Shown: in pieces, positions 28,654-39,627 of the stretch | Position numbering within the stretch: the stretch's first letter is position 1 | How the letters are laid out: every line of letters begins with the position of its first letter | Assembly (NCBI RefSeq): GCF_000336575.1 | Contig: NZ_AOPO01000002.1 | Location: forward strand, 248,006-312,005 | Length of the DNA: 64,000 nucleotides | DNA from: Vreelandella titanicae BH1 | GTDB taxonomy: Bacteria; Pseudomonadota; Gammaproteobacteria; Pseudomonadales; Halomonadaceae | Reading direction: 5' to 3' | Notes under the pieces: generated by a model | Seen by the model: the letters and a program-made list of their open reading frames with translations, nothing else | Databases searched by the model: none | What the model was told of the DNA's origin: nothing | Made by a program: the position numbers and the translations under genes

Positions 28654-28999
28654 ATAGTGAGCCTGGGATAGCGCGCAGCGCCCAATGAGGGGGTCATGAG
28701 GGTGTCCTCTGTGGGATTGAGGGCGGATGGTAGGGCTGTCGTAAGAACTTTTCCTACAACCATCGCTCGCCATGACATCTCCAGCAATGACACCTTCCGC
28801 CACCTAGGATTGATGCCTACTATGACCTTTTTGCAACTTCATGTCTCGCTTTTCCGAGTAAATGAAAAATGTTTTTACCGCCCCCTGTGGCGCTCTTCAG
28901 TACTTAATTCAACGCAAGAAATGAGGCATGGATCTTAAATAAATACACAGGAGGTGCGCTCAGTTTCTGCGGCAAAAAAGCAGATAATCTTAATGTATA
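28654..28999. other. Non-coding stretch inside the transposon end
   Basis: No supported gene. An 80-codon frame at 28696-28938 has no ribosome binding site or recognisable motif. Confidence 0.4.
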
Positions 29000-29146
29000 T
29001 TTATGACGTGATTTTATTACAGAAGCAAACGTTCGTTTTATTTTATGTCATCTAAAAATGGAAAATTTATGTCATTTTGCGGTGGAATTTTTACGTAAGT
29101 TACTGATTTTTAGATTTGCCTATGTCAAGTTGAAACGGAAACGACA
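29000..29146. repeat. CAST end with four TnsB-site-like repeats; predicted terminus ACGACA
   Basis: Four 20-base copies of a sequence like TTTATGTCATNTNNNNNTGG lie at 29000-29019, 29042-29061, 29066-29085 and 29119-29138. The outermost is followed by AAACGACA and then, presumably, host DNA. Read outward-in, the end is TGTCGTTT followed by CCGTTTCAACTTGACATAGG. The third copy reversed (CCACCGCAAAATGACATAAA) resembles the I-F3 TnsB site I recall from Tn6677 (CCATAAAATGATAA). The 5 bases TTTCT (29147-29151) would be one target-duplication copy. Confidence 0.65.
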
Positions 29147-29665
29147 TTTCTGATTTTCCCTTCGATCCTGCCTCAGTTACGTGTCATAGCTTTATGTAGT
29201 TATCCTTCGAGAGCTGTGTTGCCATGTGCCTTCTATAAACATTATTCTGTAAAAAGCATAATGATCCACATGTTTCATGTTTGGATTTCTTTATACTATT
29301 AGGCACCCGCTACATTTAAACCACCGAAGTTGACATATCACGAAGATAGTCGCTGGTTTCCCTGGAGTCGTATCGACGACATGGTTACTTGGTATGCAGC
29401 CTCGCTTCTGCTTCATCTAAAGCAAGTGACTTATACTTCGCGCAAGCCTTTTTCAAGTCTAGCCTCCTACTCAGCAGGGACAGGCTCTTAAGCCTAGTGT
29501 CATTCAAGAATTGATATCAGGAATGCAAGATATTTGGAGAATATTCTTGATCTGTATCACCAAATGTACATTTTCCAGTTTCATGGTGGTTGTAAAGGTC
29601 AATAATGACATCAGTCGTTATCTTTTTTTCCTACTGAATAATTAGAGAATCAAGGAAGCTCTGTT
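29147..29665. other. Gap between the transposon end and the hlyD-type operon
   Basis: No gene or RNA is recognised in 519 bases. It contains an imperfect palindrome around 29526-29549 (CAAGATATT/AATATTCTTG), a possible operator, overlapping an FNR-box-like site listed separately. No ffs-like sequence is present, so this is the end of the insertion away from the target. Confidence 0.45.
29547..29560. promoter_or_regulatory. FNR/Anr-box-like site before the exporter operon
   Basis: TTGATCTGTATCAC matches TTGAT-N4-ATCAA at 9 of 10 defined positions, 106 bases before the start at 29666. Confidence 0.45.
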
Positions 29666-30742
29666 GTGTCCTCCAAGCTGAAAAAAGTGTTATGGCGAAT
29701 ATTAATAATTGCCGGAGTTGTATTCATTGCCGGTGTGCTGGTATGGCTGGAGTTCCGACCCGATGGACTGGGTGATGGTTTTGTCAGCGGTAATGGAAGG
29801 ATTGAAGCGACAGAAATCGATATCGCTACCAAGCAGGCGGGGCGCATCGAAGCAGTGTTTGTTGGCGAAGGAGAGCAGGTCGAGCCGAATCAGCTTTTGG
29901 TGCGTATGGACACGAAGGTGCTAGAAGCCGAGCTGGGACAGGCCATGGCACAGGTTCGACAGGCCGAGAGCGCGACACGCACCGCCCAGGCACAAGTAGC
30001 TCAACGACAGAGCGAAAAAACGGCTGCCGATGCCACCGTTCTGCAACGGCAAGCCGAGCTAACGGCGGCTCAAAAGCGTTATGAAAGAACTCTGGCATTG
30101 GTCGCTCGCAATGCTTTGTCAAGGCAGCAACTCGACGATGACTTAGCCCGCTTGGAGAGTACCGAAGCCGCGTTGGCGGCAGCGCGTGCGGGTGTACTCG
30201 CTGCCGTGGCGGCTATTGAGGCAGCCGATTCACAGGTCATTGAGTCACAGGCGGCCATTGAGGCGGCGAGCGCCACGGTGGACAAATTAGAGGCAGATCT
30301 TGAAGACAGCCAGCTGCGCAGTGACCGGGTGGCTAGGGTTCAGTATCGTGTCGCTCAGCCCGGTGAAGTGCTGTCAGCGGGGGGCGTGGTACTCAATCTC
30401 ATCGATCTGACCGATGTGTATATGACCTTTTTCCTGCCCGAGCGTCAAGCCGGGCGTGTTGCGCTGGGTGCTGACGTGCACTTGGTGCTAGATGCAGCAC
30501 CTCAGTATGTGATCCCGGCTAACGTCAGCTACGTCTCCAGCGTGGCCCAATTCACGCCCAAGACCGTGGAAACGGCTAGCGAACGTGAAAAGTTAATGTT
30601 TCGAGTTAAGGCTCGTATCGACCCTGCGCTACTTGAACAGCATCTGGATCAAGTCAAAACCGGTTTGCCGGGCATGGCCTATCTCAAGCTTGATGATACG
30701 CTCGATTGGCCCGAAGAACTGAAGGTCAATGTGACGCCATGA
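29666..30742 (+). CDS. HlyD/YhiI-like membrane fusion protein
   Basis: A 358-residue periplasmic adaptor, GTG start with AAGGAA upstream. One transmembrane anchor (residues ~10-28) is followed by G-R-I-E-A-T-E and a lipoyl-like half. An Ala/Gln/Glu-rich coiled coil (~85-215) follows, with the returning barrel domain after it. It links the inner-membrane ABC exporter encoded downstream to the outer envelope. It overlaps the next gene by 4 bases (ATGA). With the next two genes it forms the order known in E. coli as yhiI-rbbA-yhhJ. Confidence 0.9.
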   Translation: MSSKLKKVLWRILIIAGVVFIAGVLVWLEFRPDGLGDGFVSGNGRIEATEIDIATKQAGRIEAVFVGEGEQVEPNQLLVRMDTKVLEAELGQAMAQVRQAESATRTAQAQVAQRQSEKTAADATVLQRQAELTAAQKRYERTLALVARNALSRQQLDDDLARLESTEAALAAARAGVLAAVAAIEAADSQVIESQAAIEAASATVDKLEADLEDSQLRSDRVARVQYRVAQPGEVLSAGGVVLNLIDLTDVYMTFFLPERQAGRVALGADVHLVLDAAPQYVIPANVSYVSSVAQFTPKTVETASEREKLMFRVKARIDPALLEQHLDQVKTGLPGMAYLKLDDTLDWPEELKVNVTP

Positions 30743-33459
30743 TCCCTGATAAACCTGTGGTACAGCTTGAAGGTGTCAGCTTGCGCTATGGTTCAGTGCA
30801 TGCCTTATCTGGCCTAAATTTGGCCATCCCCGCTGGCAGTATGGTGGGATTGATCGGACCCGATGGCGTGGGTAAGTCCAGTCTGATGGCCCTGATCGCC
30901 GGTGCCAGGAAAATTCAGCAGGGTAAAGTTGTCGTGTTAGGCGGTGACATGGCAGAAGGGCGACATCGCAAACAGGTGTGCTGGCGGATTGCCTATATGC
31001 CTCAGGGGTTGGGAAAGAACCTCTATCCCACTCTGACAGTCTTTGAAAACCTCGATTTCTTCGGCCGACTATTCGGTCTGGATCGCCGGAACCGGCATAG
31101 TCGTATTGCCGAACTTGTGCACAGTACTGGGCTGGTTGGGTTCACGGAACGTCCTGTCGGCAAGCTCTCCGGCGGAATGAAACAGAAACTGGGGCTATGT
31201 TGTGCGCTGATCCACGATCCCGACCTATTGATACTCGATGAACCCACCACTGGCGTCGATCCTTTGTCACGCGCCCAGTTCTGGGAACTGATTGGTAGGA
31301 TACGGGGCAAGCGCCCAGGTATGAGCGTACTAGTTGCCACTGCCTATATGGAGGAGGCTCGAAGTTTCGACTGGTTGGTGGTCATGAATGAGGGACAGGT
31401 ACTGAATACTGGCTCGCCCCACGATCTGCTGGCAGCGACGGAAAGCGCAACGCTTGAGGAAGCTTTTATCAGGTTATTACCCAAGACTAAACGGCGCAGG
31501 CATCGAGACTTCAAGATAACGCCGCGTCAACCTGATGCCAATATAGCCATTGAGGCCCATGGACTTACCAAGCGGTTCGGCGATTTCGTCGCCGTGGATC
31601 ACGCTGACTTTCGTATCGAACGCGGTGAAATATTTGGTTTCCTGGGATCTAATGGCTGTGGAAAGACCACCACGATGAAGATGCTCACTGGGCTACTATC
31701 CGCCAGTGAAGGAAAGGCATTGCTATTCGATAAGCCCGTCGATCCACGCGATATCGCTACGCGCCGTCGGGTGGGCTACATGTCCCAGGGTTTTTCTCTC
31801 TATACGGAACTGACGCTTCGTCAGAATCTTGAATTGCATGCGCACCTGTTTCATCTTCCTAAGGCTGAGCGCTCCCTTCGCGTGAGGGAGATGCTGGATC
31901 GTTTTGACCTCACAGCAGTGGCTGACAAATTACCGACAGCGCTTCCCCTAGGTGTGCGCCAGCGGCTGTCGTTGGCGGTGGCTGTTATTCACCGTCCTGA
32001 GTTATTGATTCTCGACGAACCCACCTCTGGAGTGGATCCGATTGCACGCGATGATTTCTGGCTGCTGTTAGGGCAGATCTCCCGTGGAGAGAGAGTGACG
32101 ATCTTCATCTCCACCCACTTCATGAACGAGGCAATGCGCTGCGACCGAATTGCCCTGATGCATGCAGGGCGCGTATTAGCCACCGACACCCCTGCGGGGC
32201 TACTAGCGTCGCGTGGCTTACCCACACTAGAAGCTACCTTTATGGCGTACCTGAAGGAGGCTAGCAAGATAGATGAAGCCGAGCCCGAAAAGCCGACAAC
32301 TACCTCTCTAAAACCGCACCCGTCGACCCGGTCAGGCGGGCTGACCGTTAGCCTGCGTCGTTTGTTCAGCTATACCCACCGAGAGACCCTGGAGCTACGT
32401 CGCGATCCGATACGCGCCACGCTGGCGCTGCTGGGTAGTCTGATCCTAATGTTTATCATGGGATATGGCATCAATATGGATGTCGAACATCTGACCTATG
32501 CCGTGCTCGATCGTGACCAGACCACTACCAGCCAAGCGTATACTCTCAATCTAACGGGATCGCGTTATTTCACCGAGAAGTTTCCTCTGACCGACTACAC
32601 CGATGTACAGCAACGTCTACGCAGCGGCGACATTAGCCTGGCGGTGGAAATTCCGCCAGGGTTTGGCCGCGATCTCAAGCGTGGCAATGTGCCCAAAGTT
32701 GCTTACTGGGTCGACGGATCCATGCCGGTCAGGGCCGATACCATCAAAGGGTATGTGGAGGGGATTCATGCTGAGACCGTAGCTCGTTTGAGTGAAAGTG
32801 CTGGAACCTCTTCTCCTGTCGAGATTGCCATTCGCTACCGCTACAATCCCGATGTTAGAAGCCTGCCAGCCATGGCCCCGGCGATGATCCCGTTACTGCT
32901 CATGCTGATACCGGCGATGCTTACTGCACTGGGAATCGTTCGTGAGAAAGAGCTCGGTTCTATTATCAATCTTTACGTCACGCCGGTTTCTCGGTTGGAA
33001 TTTCTGCTTGGCAAGCAGTTGCCCTACATAATGCTGGCGATGATCAATTTCGCCACCTTAGTGACGTTCGCCGTTCTGGCCTTTGGCGTCCCAGTGAAGG
33101 GGAGCCTGCTGACATTGAGCCTAGGAGCGCTGCTCTATGTCGCCTGTTCCACGGGGATGGGATTGTTGATGTCATCGGTTCTGCATAGTCAGATTGCCGC
33201 TATCTTCGGTACCGCCATCGCTACACTGGTGCCTGCGATCCAGTTTTCGGGGCTACTCTCTCCGGTTTCTGCGCTGCAAGGGGGGGCGGCTGTCATTGGA
33301 CATATCTACCCCACTAGCCATTTTCTGATTATCAGTCGAGGCGTGTTTTCCAAAGCGCTTAGTTTGGGAGATTTGACACCGTATTTTCTGGCCCTGCTGA
33401 TTACTATCCCCGTACTGACGTTGTTTAGTGTTTTGGGGCTTAGGAAGCAGGAGCGCTGA
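30739..33459 (+). CDS. rbbA: RbbA-like ABC transporter: two ATPase domains plus ABC-2 permease
   Basis: A 906-residue protein, close to E. coli RbbA. ATPase 1 has G-P-D-G-V-G-K-S-S (~40-48), L-S-G-G-M-K-Q and L-L-I-L-D-E-P. ATPase 2 has [10 protein letters not shown] (~308) and a degenerate signature L-P-L-G-V-R-Q before L-L-I-L-D-E-P, a known trait of this family. The last ~370 residues are an ABC-2 permease with about six membrane segments. E. coli RbbA was described as ribosome-associated, but the architecture is that of an exporter. The start at 30739 overlaps the adaptor gene stop. Confidence 0.93.
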   Translation: MIPDKPVVQLEGVSLRYGSVHALSGLNLAIPAGSMVGLIGPDGVGKSSLMALIAGARKIQQGKVVVLGGDMAEGRHRKQVCWRIAYMPQGLGKNLYPTLTVFENLDFFGRLFGLDRRNRHSRIAELVHSTGLVGFTERPVGKLSGGMKQKLGLCCALIHDPDLLILDEPTTGVDPLSRAQFWELIGRIRGKRPGMSVLVATAYMEEARSFDWLVVMNEGQVLNTGSPHDLLAATESATLEEAFIRLLPKTKRRRHRDFKITPRQPDANIAIEAHGLTKRFGDFVAVDHADFRIERGEIFGFLGSNGCGKTTTMKMLTGLLSASEGKALLFDKPVDPRDIATRRRVGYMSQGFSLYTELTLRQNLELHAHLFHLPKAERSLRVREMLDRFDLTAVADKLPTALPLGVRQRLSLAVAVIHRPELLILDEPTSGVDPIARDDFWLLLGQISRGERVTIFISTHFMNEAMRCDRIALMHAGRVLATDTPAGLLASRGLPTLEATFMAYLKEASKIDEAEPEKPTTTSLKPHPSTRSGGLTVSLRRLFSYTHRETLELRRDPIRATLALLGSLILMFIMGYGINMDVEHLTYAVLDRDQTTTSQAYTLNLTGSRYFTEKFPLTDYTDVQQRLRSGDISLAVEIPPGFGRDLKRGNVPKVAYWVDGSMPVRADTIKGYVEGIHAETVARLSESAGTSSPVEIAIRYRYNPDVRSLPAMAPAMIPLLLMLIPAMLTALGIVREKELGSIINLYVTPVSRLEFLLGKQLPYIMLAMINFATLVTFAVLAFGVPVKGSLLTLSLGALLYVACSTGMGLLMSSVLHSQIAAIFGTAIATLVPAIQFSGLLSPVSALQGGAAVIGHIYPTSHFLIISRGVFSKALSLGDLTPYFLALLITIPVLTLFSVLGLRKQER

Positions 33460-33460
33460 C

Positions 33461-34576
33461 ATGGCCAGGTTTGCCAATATTCTGCAACTGGGTATCAAGG
33501 AAATACGCAGCCTGTATCGCGACCCGGCTCTGATGTTACTGATCGTTTACTCGTTTACTTTGGGGATCTACCTGAGTGCCACTGGCGAGCCGGAGGCGCC
33601 GTTCCGGGCTAGCGTAGCCATCGTCGACGAGGATCGATCTCAGGCATCCTTGCGTATTGTTAATGCCTTTCAACTTCCCTATTTTTTGCCGCCCGAATTT
33701 ATCGATATTGGCCAGATGGATCGCGGCATGGATGCGGGGCGTTATACCTTTACACTTAATATTCCTCCTAACTTTCAGCGTGATCTGCTGGCCGCTCGAC
33801 AGCCGACCATTCAGTTGAATGTCGATGCTACCCAGATCAGCCAGGCATTCACGGGAGCTGGGCATATCCAGCGGATTATCAGTGATGAGGTGGCCGATTT
33901 CATCGGAGCATACCAGCAATCATCACCGGGCCGCATTGAGGCAGTGGTTCGTGCTGAATTCAACGCTAATCTCAACCGAACTTGGTTCGGCGCCATTAAT
34001 GAAGCTATCAATCAAATCACCATGTTGTCGATTATCCTGACAGGAGCAGCGTTGATCCGTGAACGAGAGCACGGCACCATTGAGCATTTGTTGGTCATGC
34101 CGGTCACCTCGTTCGAGATCATGTTGGCCAAGGTCTGGTCGATGGGGTTGGTCGTGCTGCTGGCTTCGGTCTTCGCACTACGCATTATCGTCGAGGGTTG
34201 GCTGCAAGTACCTCTTCGCGGCTCGCAGATGCTCTATCTTTTCGGCGCCACGCTACTGCTGTTCGCGACCACATCGATGGGGATTTTTCTGGGTACGATG
34301 GCGCGCTCGATGCCGCAATTGGGGTTATTAATCATTCTGGTACTGATTCCCCTGCAGATTCTCTCGGGCGGGATGACACCGCGTGAAAGCATGCCAGATC
34401 TAGTGCAGCGCATTATGTTCGTCGCCCCGACCACTCACTTTGTCGAGCTTGCTCAGGCCATTCTCTTTCGTGGCGCCGGATTGGGAATTGTCTGGCCGCA
34501 TTTGTTGGCGCTGGCCATCATTGGAAGCGTGTTCTTCTTTGGCGCCTTGGTAAGACTTAGAAAAGCACAAGAATGA
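33461..34576 (+). CDS. yhhJ: YhhJ-like ABC-2 type permease
   Basis: A 371-residue inner-membrane protein with one N-terminal membrane segment and a ~140-residue periplasmic region. A cluster of about five C-terminal segments contains I-R-E-R-E-H-G-T-I-E-H-L-L-V-M-P, the ABC-2 permease hallmark. It starts one base after the rbbA stop. It completes the exporter with the RbbA permease half. Substrate unknown. Confidence 0.92.
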   Translation: MARFANILQLGIKEIRSLYRDPALMLLIVYSFTLGIYLSATGEPEAPFRASVAIVDEDRSQASLRIVNAFQLPYFLPPEFIDIGQMDRGMDAGRYTFTLNIPPNFQRDLLAARQPTIQLNVDATQISQAFTGAGHIQRIISDEVADFIGAYQQSSPGRIEAVVRAEFNANLNRTWFGAINEAINQITMLSIILTGAALIREREHGTIEHLLVMPVTSFEIMLAKVWSMGLVVLLASVFALRIIVEGWLQVPLRGSQMLYLFGATLLLFATTSMGIFLGTMARSMPQLGLLIILVLIPLQILSGGMTPRESMPDLVQRIMFVAPTTHFVELAQAILFRGAGLGIVWPHLLALAIIGSVFFFGALVRLRKAQE

Positions 34577-34695
34577 TTCAGCCAGCTACTTTCGGCGCGT
34601 TGTTTATGGCCGAACAAACCCTGGAGCAGGGGGGCAACGGCAACATAAATCAATGCAGCATTCATCAATCCCATAAGTGGTCATGGACTAGCGAC

Positions 34696-35010
34696 TTAAT
34701 GGAAGGGCAGTCCAGCCGCTCTGAGCCGTCCTTTTAGTCGCTCAATCTCCTCAAACAAGTCGGCGACCAGAGCGGCTAGCTCTGGGACAGCATCGAAATC
34801 GTACTCCATTTGGCGAAGGCGGCGAGCCCGAATAAGATCGTGGCTGGTGAATCGCCATTGAGAGACGTAGTGAGTGCCATCGCCGAGCATGCCGCTCTCG
34901 ACCCGCTCTTTCACCCATTGCCTTTCTACGGCGCATGCATGCGCGAACTCTTCCAGTGTAAGGGTAGTTTCGTCGAGTATTTCACCATTGACTATGTTGT
35001 TTTCAACCAT
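34696..35010 (-). CDS. cbpM: CbpM-like chaperone modulator
   Basis: A 104-residue MerR-like protein (L-T-L-E-E-F-A-H-A-C start, then W-V-K-E-R-V-E-S-G). The segment W-R-F-T-S-H-D-L-I-R-A-R-R-L-R-Q-M-E-Y-D-F is typical of CbpM. CbpM binds the J-domain of CbpA and inhibits its co-chaperone and DNA-binding activity. The gene follows cbpA by 3 bases in the same transcript. Confidence 0.9.
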   Translation of the reverse strand: MVENNIVNGEILDETTLTLEEFAHACAVERQWVKERVESGMLGDGTHYVSQWRFTSHDLIRARRLRQMEYDFDAVPELAALVADLFEEIERLKGRLRAAGLPFH

Positions 35011-35013
35011 GAT

Positions 35014-35946
35014 CTACCTCTTTTGACGCGGGTTGAATGGTATGTCACGCGCCATACTTTCATACAGTTGGCGTGCCTTATCGGTATTGGCCGGAGGTAA
35101 TACCACGTTCAGGACGAAATAGAGATCACCAGGCTCAGAACTGGGAATGCCTCGGCCTTTCAATCGTAACTTTCTACCGCTTTGGGAACCTTTGGGCACT
35201 TTCAGTTGAACCTGTCCAGAAGGTGTGGGCATCGTGAGAGACGTACCGAGAGCTGCCTCCCAAGGTGCAACCAGCAGGGTTGCGAACACATCTTTCCCTT
35301 CCACGCGATAGTCGGGGTTTGGTGTAAAGTGTATTTCCAGATAAAGGTCGCCGGACTCGCCCCCACCTGTACCAGGGTGGCCCTGTCCCGCTAAGCGGAT
35401 ATGCTGACCTTCAGTGATACCCTTAGGAATGCGCACCTTGAGATTGTGCTGCTGCAGGTAGACATGTCCTTGTGGATCAGTCTGTGGCGCATGCAAAGTC
35501 ACCGAGCGTGTTGCACCGTCATAGGTGTCGCGCAAGTCGATAAAAACTTTTGCATGACGATCCAATCCACGCACGCGGTGATGTGACCCGGTGCTTCGCC
35601 GACCAACGTGGCTAAATAGATCGGTGAAGAAGTCACTGAACTCACCAAGGTCGACATCTTCGTAATTTCTGCCCGAGAACTCGAAACCTGCATCCCAATC
35701 TGGCGGCGGCCGGAACTCCTGCCCAGCACGATAATGCTCTCCCAGTTGGTCGTAAGCCGCACGTTTCTCGGGATCGGTAAGCACCGCCTTAGCCTCATTG
35801 ATTTCCTGCATACGCAGGGCAGCATCGGGCTCCTTGCTAATATCAGGATGATACTTGCGCGCCAGCTTGCGATAGGCCTTCTTGATGTCGGGGATGGCGG
35901 TAGCTCTATCGATCCCAAGTATTTGATAATAATCCTTGAACTCCAC
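35014..35946 (-). CDS. cbpA: CbpA, DnaJ-type co-chaperone
   Basis: A 310-residue protein with an N-terminal J-domain (D-Y-Y-Q-I-L-G, H-P-D at ~33-35), a G/F-type linker and two C-terminal peptide-binding domains. The Cys-rich zinc domain of DnaJ is absent, as in CbpA. It stimulates DnaK and also binds curved DNA under starvation. It is paired with cbpM downstream, the usual arrangement. Confidence 0.95.
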   Translation of the reverse strand: MEFKDYYQILGIDRATAIPDIKKAYRKLARKYHPDISKEPDAALRMQEINEAKAVLTDPEKRAAYDQLGEHYRAGQEFRPPPDWDAGFEFSGRNYEDVDLGEFSDFFTDLFSHVGRRSTGSHHRVRGLDRHAKVFIDLRDTYDGATRSVTLHAPQTDPQGHVYLQQHNLKVRIPKGITEGQHIRLAGQGHPGTGGGESGDLYLEIHFTPNPDYRVEGKDVFATLLVAPWEAALGTSLTMPTPSGQVQLKVPKGSQSGRKLRLKGRGIPSSEPGDLYFVLNVVLPPANTDKARQLYESMARDIPFNPRQKR

Positions 35947-36092
35947 GAATCACTCCATACTTGTTCGGGGCTAAGGGGGGCGAGACATTCATTACGCAAA
36001 TGTCCGTTGGCCGGCTAGATGCCTCTTTTGTTACTTTAAGAGCCTATAGTAAAAGGTTATTGTTATTTTAAAATGCCTCTCCTCGTCTTATC

Positions 36093-36106
36093 GTGACCAT
36101 TATCAA
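36093..36106. promoter_or_regulatory. Weak FNR-box-like site upstream of cbpA
   Basis: GTGACCATTATCAA matches TTGAT-N4-ATCAA at 8 of 10 positions, about 147 bases upstream of cbpA. Confidence 0.25.
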
Positions 36107-36193
36107 TAAATCCACACTTTGCTGTAATAGGTCAGACAAAGTAGTCATTATGTTTTTTAGTCGAGCCTATCGTACCTATGGGTCAAGAGTGCT

Positions 36194-38041
36194 TTATATT
36201 CGATCCGTCGCTGGCCTGTCAGCTATCTCTGCTACTTCCCCGATAGGCGGAAAATCTTGGACGGTCAGCGTCTCGCGCTCAAGCAGCATGGCGGCACCGG
36301 TCTCCAGTACCTTGCGACGGCGGGTCAGTATCTGGGTGGCACTATCAAAAGCGTCGTCGACCAGTCTGCGTATGGCAGTATCGATTTCACGGGCTGTTTC
36401 CTCGGAGTAGGTCTTGGGCTTTGCGAGCCCAAATTTGTCGCCTAGAAATGCTTGCCGGTCTTCCTCATAAATGACTTGTCCGCCTTCCTCACTCATTCCG
36501 AATCGGGTGACCATGCTACGGGCAATATCGGTCACCTTGGCCAGATCATCAGCCGCTCCAGTGGAGATTTCGTTGAAAATCATGCGTTCGGCGGCTCGGC
36601 CGCCCATCAGCGCTGCCATACGACTCTTTAGGTCGGCAACCGTTTGCAGGAAACGCTCCTCTGTTGGGCGCTGGAGTGTATAGCCCAAGGCGCCAACCCC
36701 ACGTGGAATGATAGAGATTTTGTGTACGGGGTCCATTCCAGGCAACGAAGCGGCGACGAGAGCATGGCCCATTTCGTGATGCGCTACTACGCGTCGCTCA
36801 TGTTCATTAAGCACACGGCTTTTCTTCTCCAGTCCGGCAACGATGCGTTCCACCGCGAGTGTAAAATCGCTTAGTGTCACCGCATCGGCATCACGGCGCG
36901 TGGCTAGCAGAGCCGCTTCATTGACCAAGTTGGCTAGATCAGCACCGGTAAATCCTGGGGTCAAGGCGGCTATCTGCTCGGCATCGACATCAGGCGCCAG
37001 CTTGTTGAGGTGTTTTAGATGTACATTGAGAATGGCAATGCGTCCCCGCCGCTCGGGGCGATCGACCAAAACCTGACGGTCGAAACGTCCTGCACGCAGC
37101 AGGGCGGGATCAAGGATCTCGGGTCGGTTAGTCGCGGCCAGAAGTACAATCCCGGATGATGTATCAAAGCCATCTAGCTCAGTTAGTAGCTGGTTGAGGG
37201 TCTGTTCCTTTTCGTCATGACCGCCACCGAGCATACCAAGCCCTCGGGCGCCGCCGAGTGCATCCAGCTCATCAATAAAAATGATACACGGCGTGGCTTT
37301 TGCAGCTTGCTCAAAGAGGTCTCTAACTCGGGCTGCCCCCACACCGACGAACATCTCTACGAACTCGGACCCTGAAATCGAAAAGAAGGGAACGCCAGCT
37401 TCGCCAGCCACGGCACGGGCCAGTAGCGTCTTGCCAGTGCCAGGAGGACCAACCAGAAGGATGCCCTTCGGCACGTGAGCCCCCAGGCGACCATAACGCT
37501 GTGGGTCGCGCAAAAAGGCCACTACTTCCTTGAGTTCATCCTTGGCTTCGTCAATGCCAGCCACGTCGGCGAAGGTCACCTTGGTTTCGGTCTCAACATA
37601 AACACGGGCTTTCGATTTGCCCAGTGTCATCATGCTGCCAAGGCCTCCCTGACTAGATACCATACGGCGCAGGAAAAATCCCCAGATAGCGAATACGAGC
37701 AGGAACGGCAAGAGCCAAGAAAGCATAGAGGTCAGCCATGACTCACTAGGCGCACCATTGAAAGTGACATCGTATTGGGCTAGGTCATTGGCCAAGGTCG
37801 GGTCGATGCGATAGGTGGTGAAGCCAGTAGTACCGTCGGAGAGTGGCGTATTGTAGGTGCCTTTGATCCGCTCTGAACTAACATCAAGCGTGTTGATGAT
37901 GCCTTGCTCAAGATGATGTCGAAACTCGGAATAGGGAATCGGTTCGTAGGAACGCTCCTCCGCAATGAAGTCCTGAGCCAATAGGACAACAATATAGCCG
38001 AAAATAAAAAAGAGGATATATGCTTGGTAACGTTTGTCCAT
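36194..38041 (-). CDS. ftsH: FtsH-family membrane AAA+ metalloprotease
   Basis: A 615-residue FtsH with two N-terminal membrane segments (~7-23 and ~105-125), Walker A G-P-P-G-T-G-K-T (198-205) and the pore motif F-V-G-V-G. The second region of homology is present (N-R-P-E-I-L-D-P), as is the zinc site H-E-M-G-H (422-426). It is distinct from the housekeeping ftsH, which normally sits with rrmJ; here it lies with cbpA, a DksA-like gene and later an hsp20. Extra FtsH copies in such stress clusters are known from heat-resistance islands. It degrades misfolded membrane proteins. Confidence 0.93.
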   Translation of the reverse strand: MDKRYQAYILFFIFGYIVVLLAQDFIAEERSYEPIPYSEFRHHLEQGIINTLDVSSERIKGTYNTPLSDGTTGFTTYRIDPTLANDLAQYDVTFNGAPSESWLTSMLSWLLPFLLVFAIWGFFLRRMVSSQGGLGSMMTLGKSKARVYVETETKVTFADVAGIDEAKDELKEVVAFLRDPQRYGRLGAHVPKGILLVGPPGTGKTLLARAVAGEAGVPFFSISGSEFVEMFVGVGAARVRDLFEQAAKATPCIIFIDELDALGGARGLGMLGGGHDEKEQTLNQLLTELDGFDTSSGIVLLAATNRPEILDPALLRAGRFDRQVLVDRPERRGRIAILNVHLKHLNKLAPDVDAEQIAALTPGFTGADLANLVNEAALLATRRDADAVTLSDFTLAVERIVAGLEKKSRVLNEHERRVVAHHEMGHALVAASLPGMDPVHKISIIPRGVGALGYTLQRPTEERFLQTVADLKSRMAALMGGRAAERMIFNEISTGAADDLAKVTDIARSMVTRFGMSEEGGQVIYEEDRQAFLGDKFGLAKPKTYSEETAREIDTAIRRLVDDAFDSATQILTRRRKVLETGAAMLLERETLTVQDFPPIGEVAEIADRPATDRI

Positions 38042-38095
38042 GCTAACCTCAATGCGGCTTACTAGAGGGCCTTATTGGAGGAGGTTTCGCCCTTG

Positions 38096-38422
38096 TTACA
38101 GATCGGCGCAGTTTTTGCAGCGGGTTGTGTAGGGCAAGGCCTTGAGACGATCTGGTGCGATGGGCTTGTCACATTCCTCGCATAAGTCTCCGACCTGGGC
38201 AGCGATGCGTGCCAAGGCGCGTTCGGCCTGGGCCAGTTCTAGCCTGACTTCTTCCTCCAGCCGCGCGACAACTTCGTCGTTTTGAACCTCTACCGCCTGA
38301 TCATCAAGATCTTTATTCAGAGCGCCACTGCTTCGATGCTGGTGTTCTTCATAGTGATGGATGCGGGCTTTGAGCTCTAACCGTAGGTTGTCTAGCAAGG
38401 CCTTTCTATCTTGAGTAGACAT
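38096..38422 (-). CDS. TraR/DksA-type zinc-finger protein
   Basis: A 108-residue protein with a helical hairpin and a C-terminal four-Cys zinc finger (C-E-E-C near 84-87, C-K-N-C near 103-106). It is shorter than DksA (151 residues) and lacks clear tip Asp residues of the coiled coil, so it may act on RNA polymerase like the short TraR forms. It lies 54 bases downstream of ftsH, between stress genes. Confidence 0.85.
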   Translation of the reverse strand: MSTQDRKALLDNLRLELKARIHHYEEHQHRSSGALNKDLDDQAVEVQNDEVVARLEEEVRLELAQAERALARIAAQVGDLCEECDKPIAPDRLKALPYTTRCKNCADL

Positions 38423-38601
38423 GATGTACCCGTTAGTGTTGATTAGTAAGTTGCTCTATTGAGCGGTATATGGCATCTAATACACTTGGTACAGCTCGCG
38501 TTATGCTCAAACCTGTTTTAATCGGGCCGATGGCGGCGTTACACCACCACGGTTTTCTGAGTAAGGTCAAACAGCATGAGCGCTAGAACTTGTATCTATG
38601 A

Positions 38602-39060
38602 CTAAAGATCTTCCAGCTTTTCCGCGTCTCGTATCATGCGCATGATTTCGTGTTGTTCTAAAGCGAGGAGGCCATTCAATAATTCCTCGGTGGACGAGAC
38701 TTCAGCCCGTGTCGATAAATAGCGATAGAGATCAATAATACGATCATGTACTGCTAGCAAAGAGCGCAGGACATCGTCAGTGCCCATGTTGGCAAAGTCT
38801 AAATTACCCAGTGTTTCAAGCTTGAAAGGGTGCTTGTCAAAGTATTCTGCACACCACGTTTGGAGCGCGGCTTTCTCTGCATCTTGCTCGCTCAACGCTA
38901 TGACCCGGCTAAGCTTTTGTTCATGTTGGGAAAGATAGTCAAGTAACATGCGCAGCTTTTCATGCTGGGTGTCCCTGGCGGCGCGCTTTAGTTTATCGGC
39001 CAGATTGGCATGCAACCGCCGGGTCAGTTCCAGTATGTCTTTGATGGTTTCAACCGTCAT
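38602..39060 (-). CDS. Ferritin-like helical protein
   Basis: A 152-residue, all-helical protein. Several E...H-x-x pairs (E-H-Q around residue 47, E-Q-H-E near 137) are spaced as in ferritin-like or rubrerythrin-like bundles, but I cannot identify a complete di-iron site. It stands alone between the DksA-like and phasin-like genes. Function unknown; a stress or storage role is inferred from neighbours. Confidence 0.6.
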   Translation of the reverse strand: MTVETIKDILELTRRLHANLADKLKRAARDTQHEKLRMLLDYLSQHEQKLSRVIALSEQDAEKAALQTWCAEYFDKHPFKLETLGNLDFANMGTDDVLRSLLAVHDRIIDLYRYLSTRAEVSSTEELLNGLLALEQHEIMRMIRDAEKLEDL

Positions 39061-39119
39061 GCCTTTGTCCTATCTCAGGTTAGTCCTTTAGAAAAAGTCG
39101 CGCGATCCTTGCAGAATTT

Positions 39120-39479
39120 TTAGATTTCACACCAAATGCGCTCTCTTAGATCATCACTGAGCTTTGATACCTTATGCACGCGTTTTAACGTCGCTTCTGT
39201 CATATCACCAGTGATTTCGTGATAGCAGGACATCATAGATGATGGCGTTAGCAGACCCTCAAGACCCAGCATGCAGCTTGTCAGCTTACTGCAGGAAATC
39301 GCCACGGTTGAAAAGAAGTCTAGTTCGTGACGCGTTGCGTCATTCAGTGTCTCTAGCCAAATGCGCTGTAACTTGATCGCTGTGTTAGTGGATTCCATCC
39401 AAGGTTGAGACCACAAAACGAGCAAGTTGTCTGCCACGGGTGCTTTCAGAGGGTTTTTTTGATGACCTGAAGTTATCAT
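39120..39479 (-). CDS. Phasin-like small helical protein
   Basis: A 119-residue helical protein with amphipathic stretches (W-M-E-S-T-N-T-A-I-K-L-Q-R-I-W). It has no signal peptide. Its size, composition and presence in the same region as a PHA synthase suggest a phasin-type granule protein, but no decisive motif is present. Confidence 0.45.
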   Translation of the reverse strand: MITSGHQKNPLKAPVADNLLVLWSQPWMESTNTAIKLQRIWLETLNDATRHELDFFSTVAISCSKLTSCMLGLEGLLTPSSMMSCYHEITGDMTEATLKRVHKVSKLSDDLRERIWCEI

Positions 39480-39627
39480 GTTCTTGTCCTCGTTGAAGTG
39501 TTTTTGTTTTGTAGCCAGGCGAAAATTGCATTTATTTTGATTCGTTTTGTATTTTCATTAATAATCAATTAGTTCGATGTACTTAACGTCCTGATTTTTA
39601 TTTTATTTAGGTCGGTGAGTTATCTTA

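Noticed and set aside
28696..28938. 80-codon frame after the array terminator
   Set aside because: No ribosome binding site, no motif and position inside the transposon end region.
29147..29665. ffs gene next to the predicted right end
   Set aside because: No SRP-RNA-like core is present here; in this orientation the target gene should flank the opposite end.
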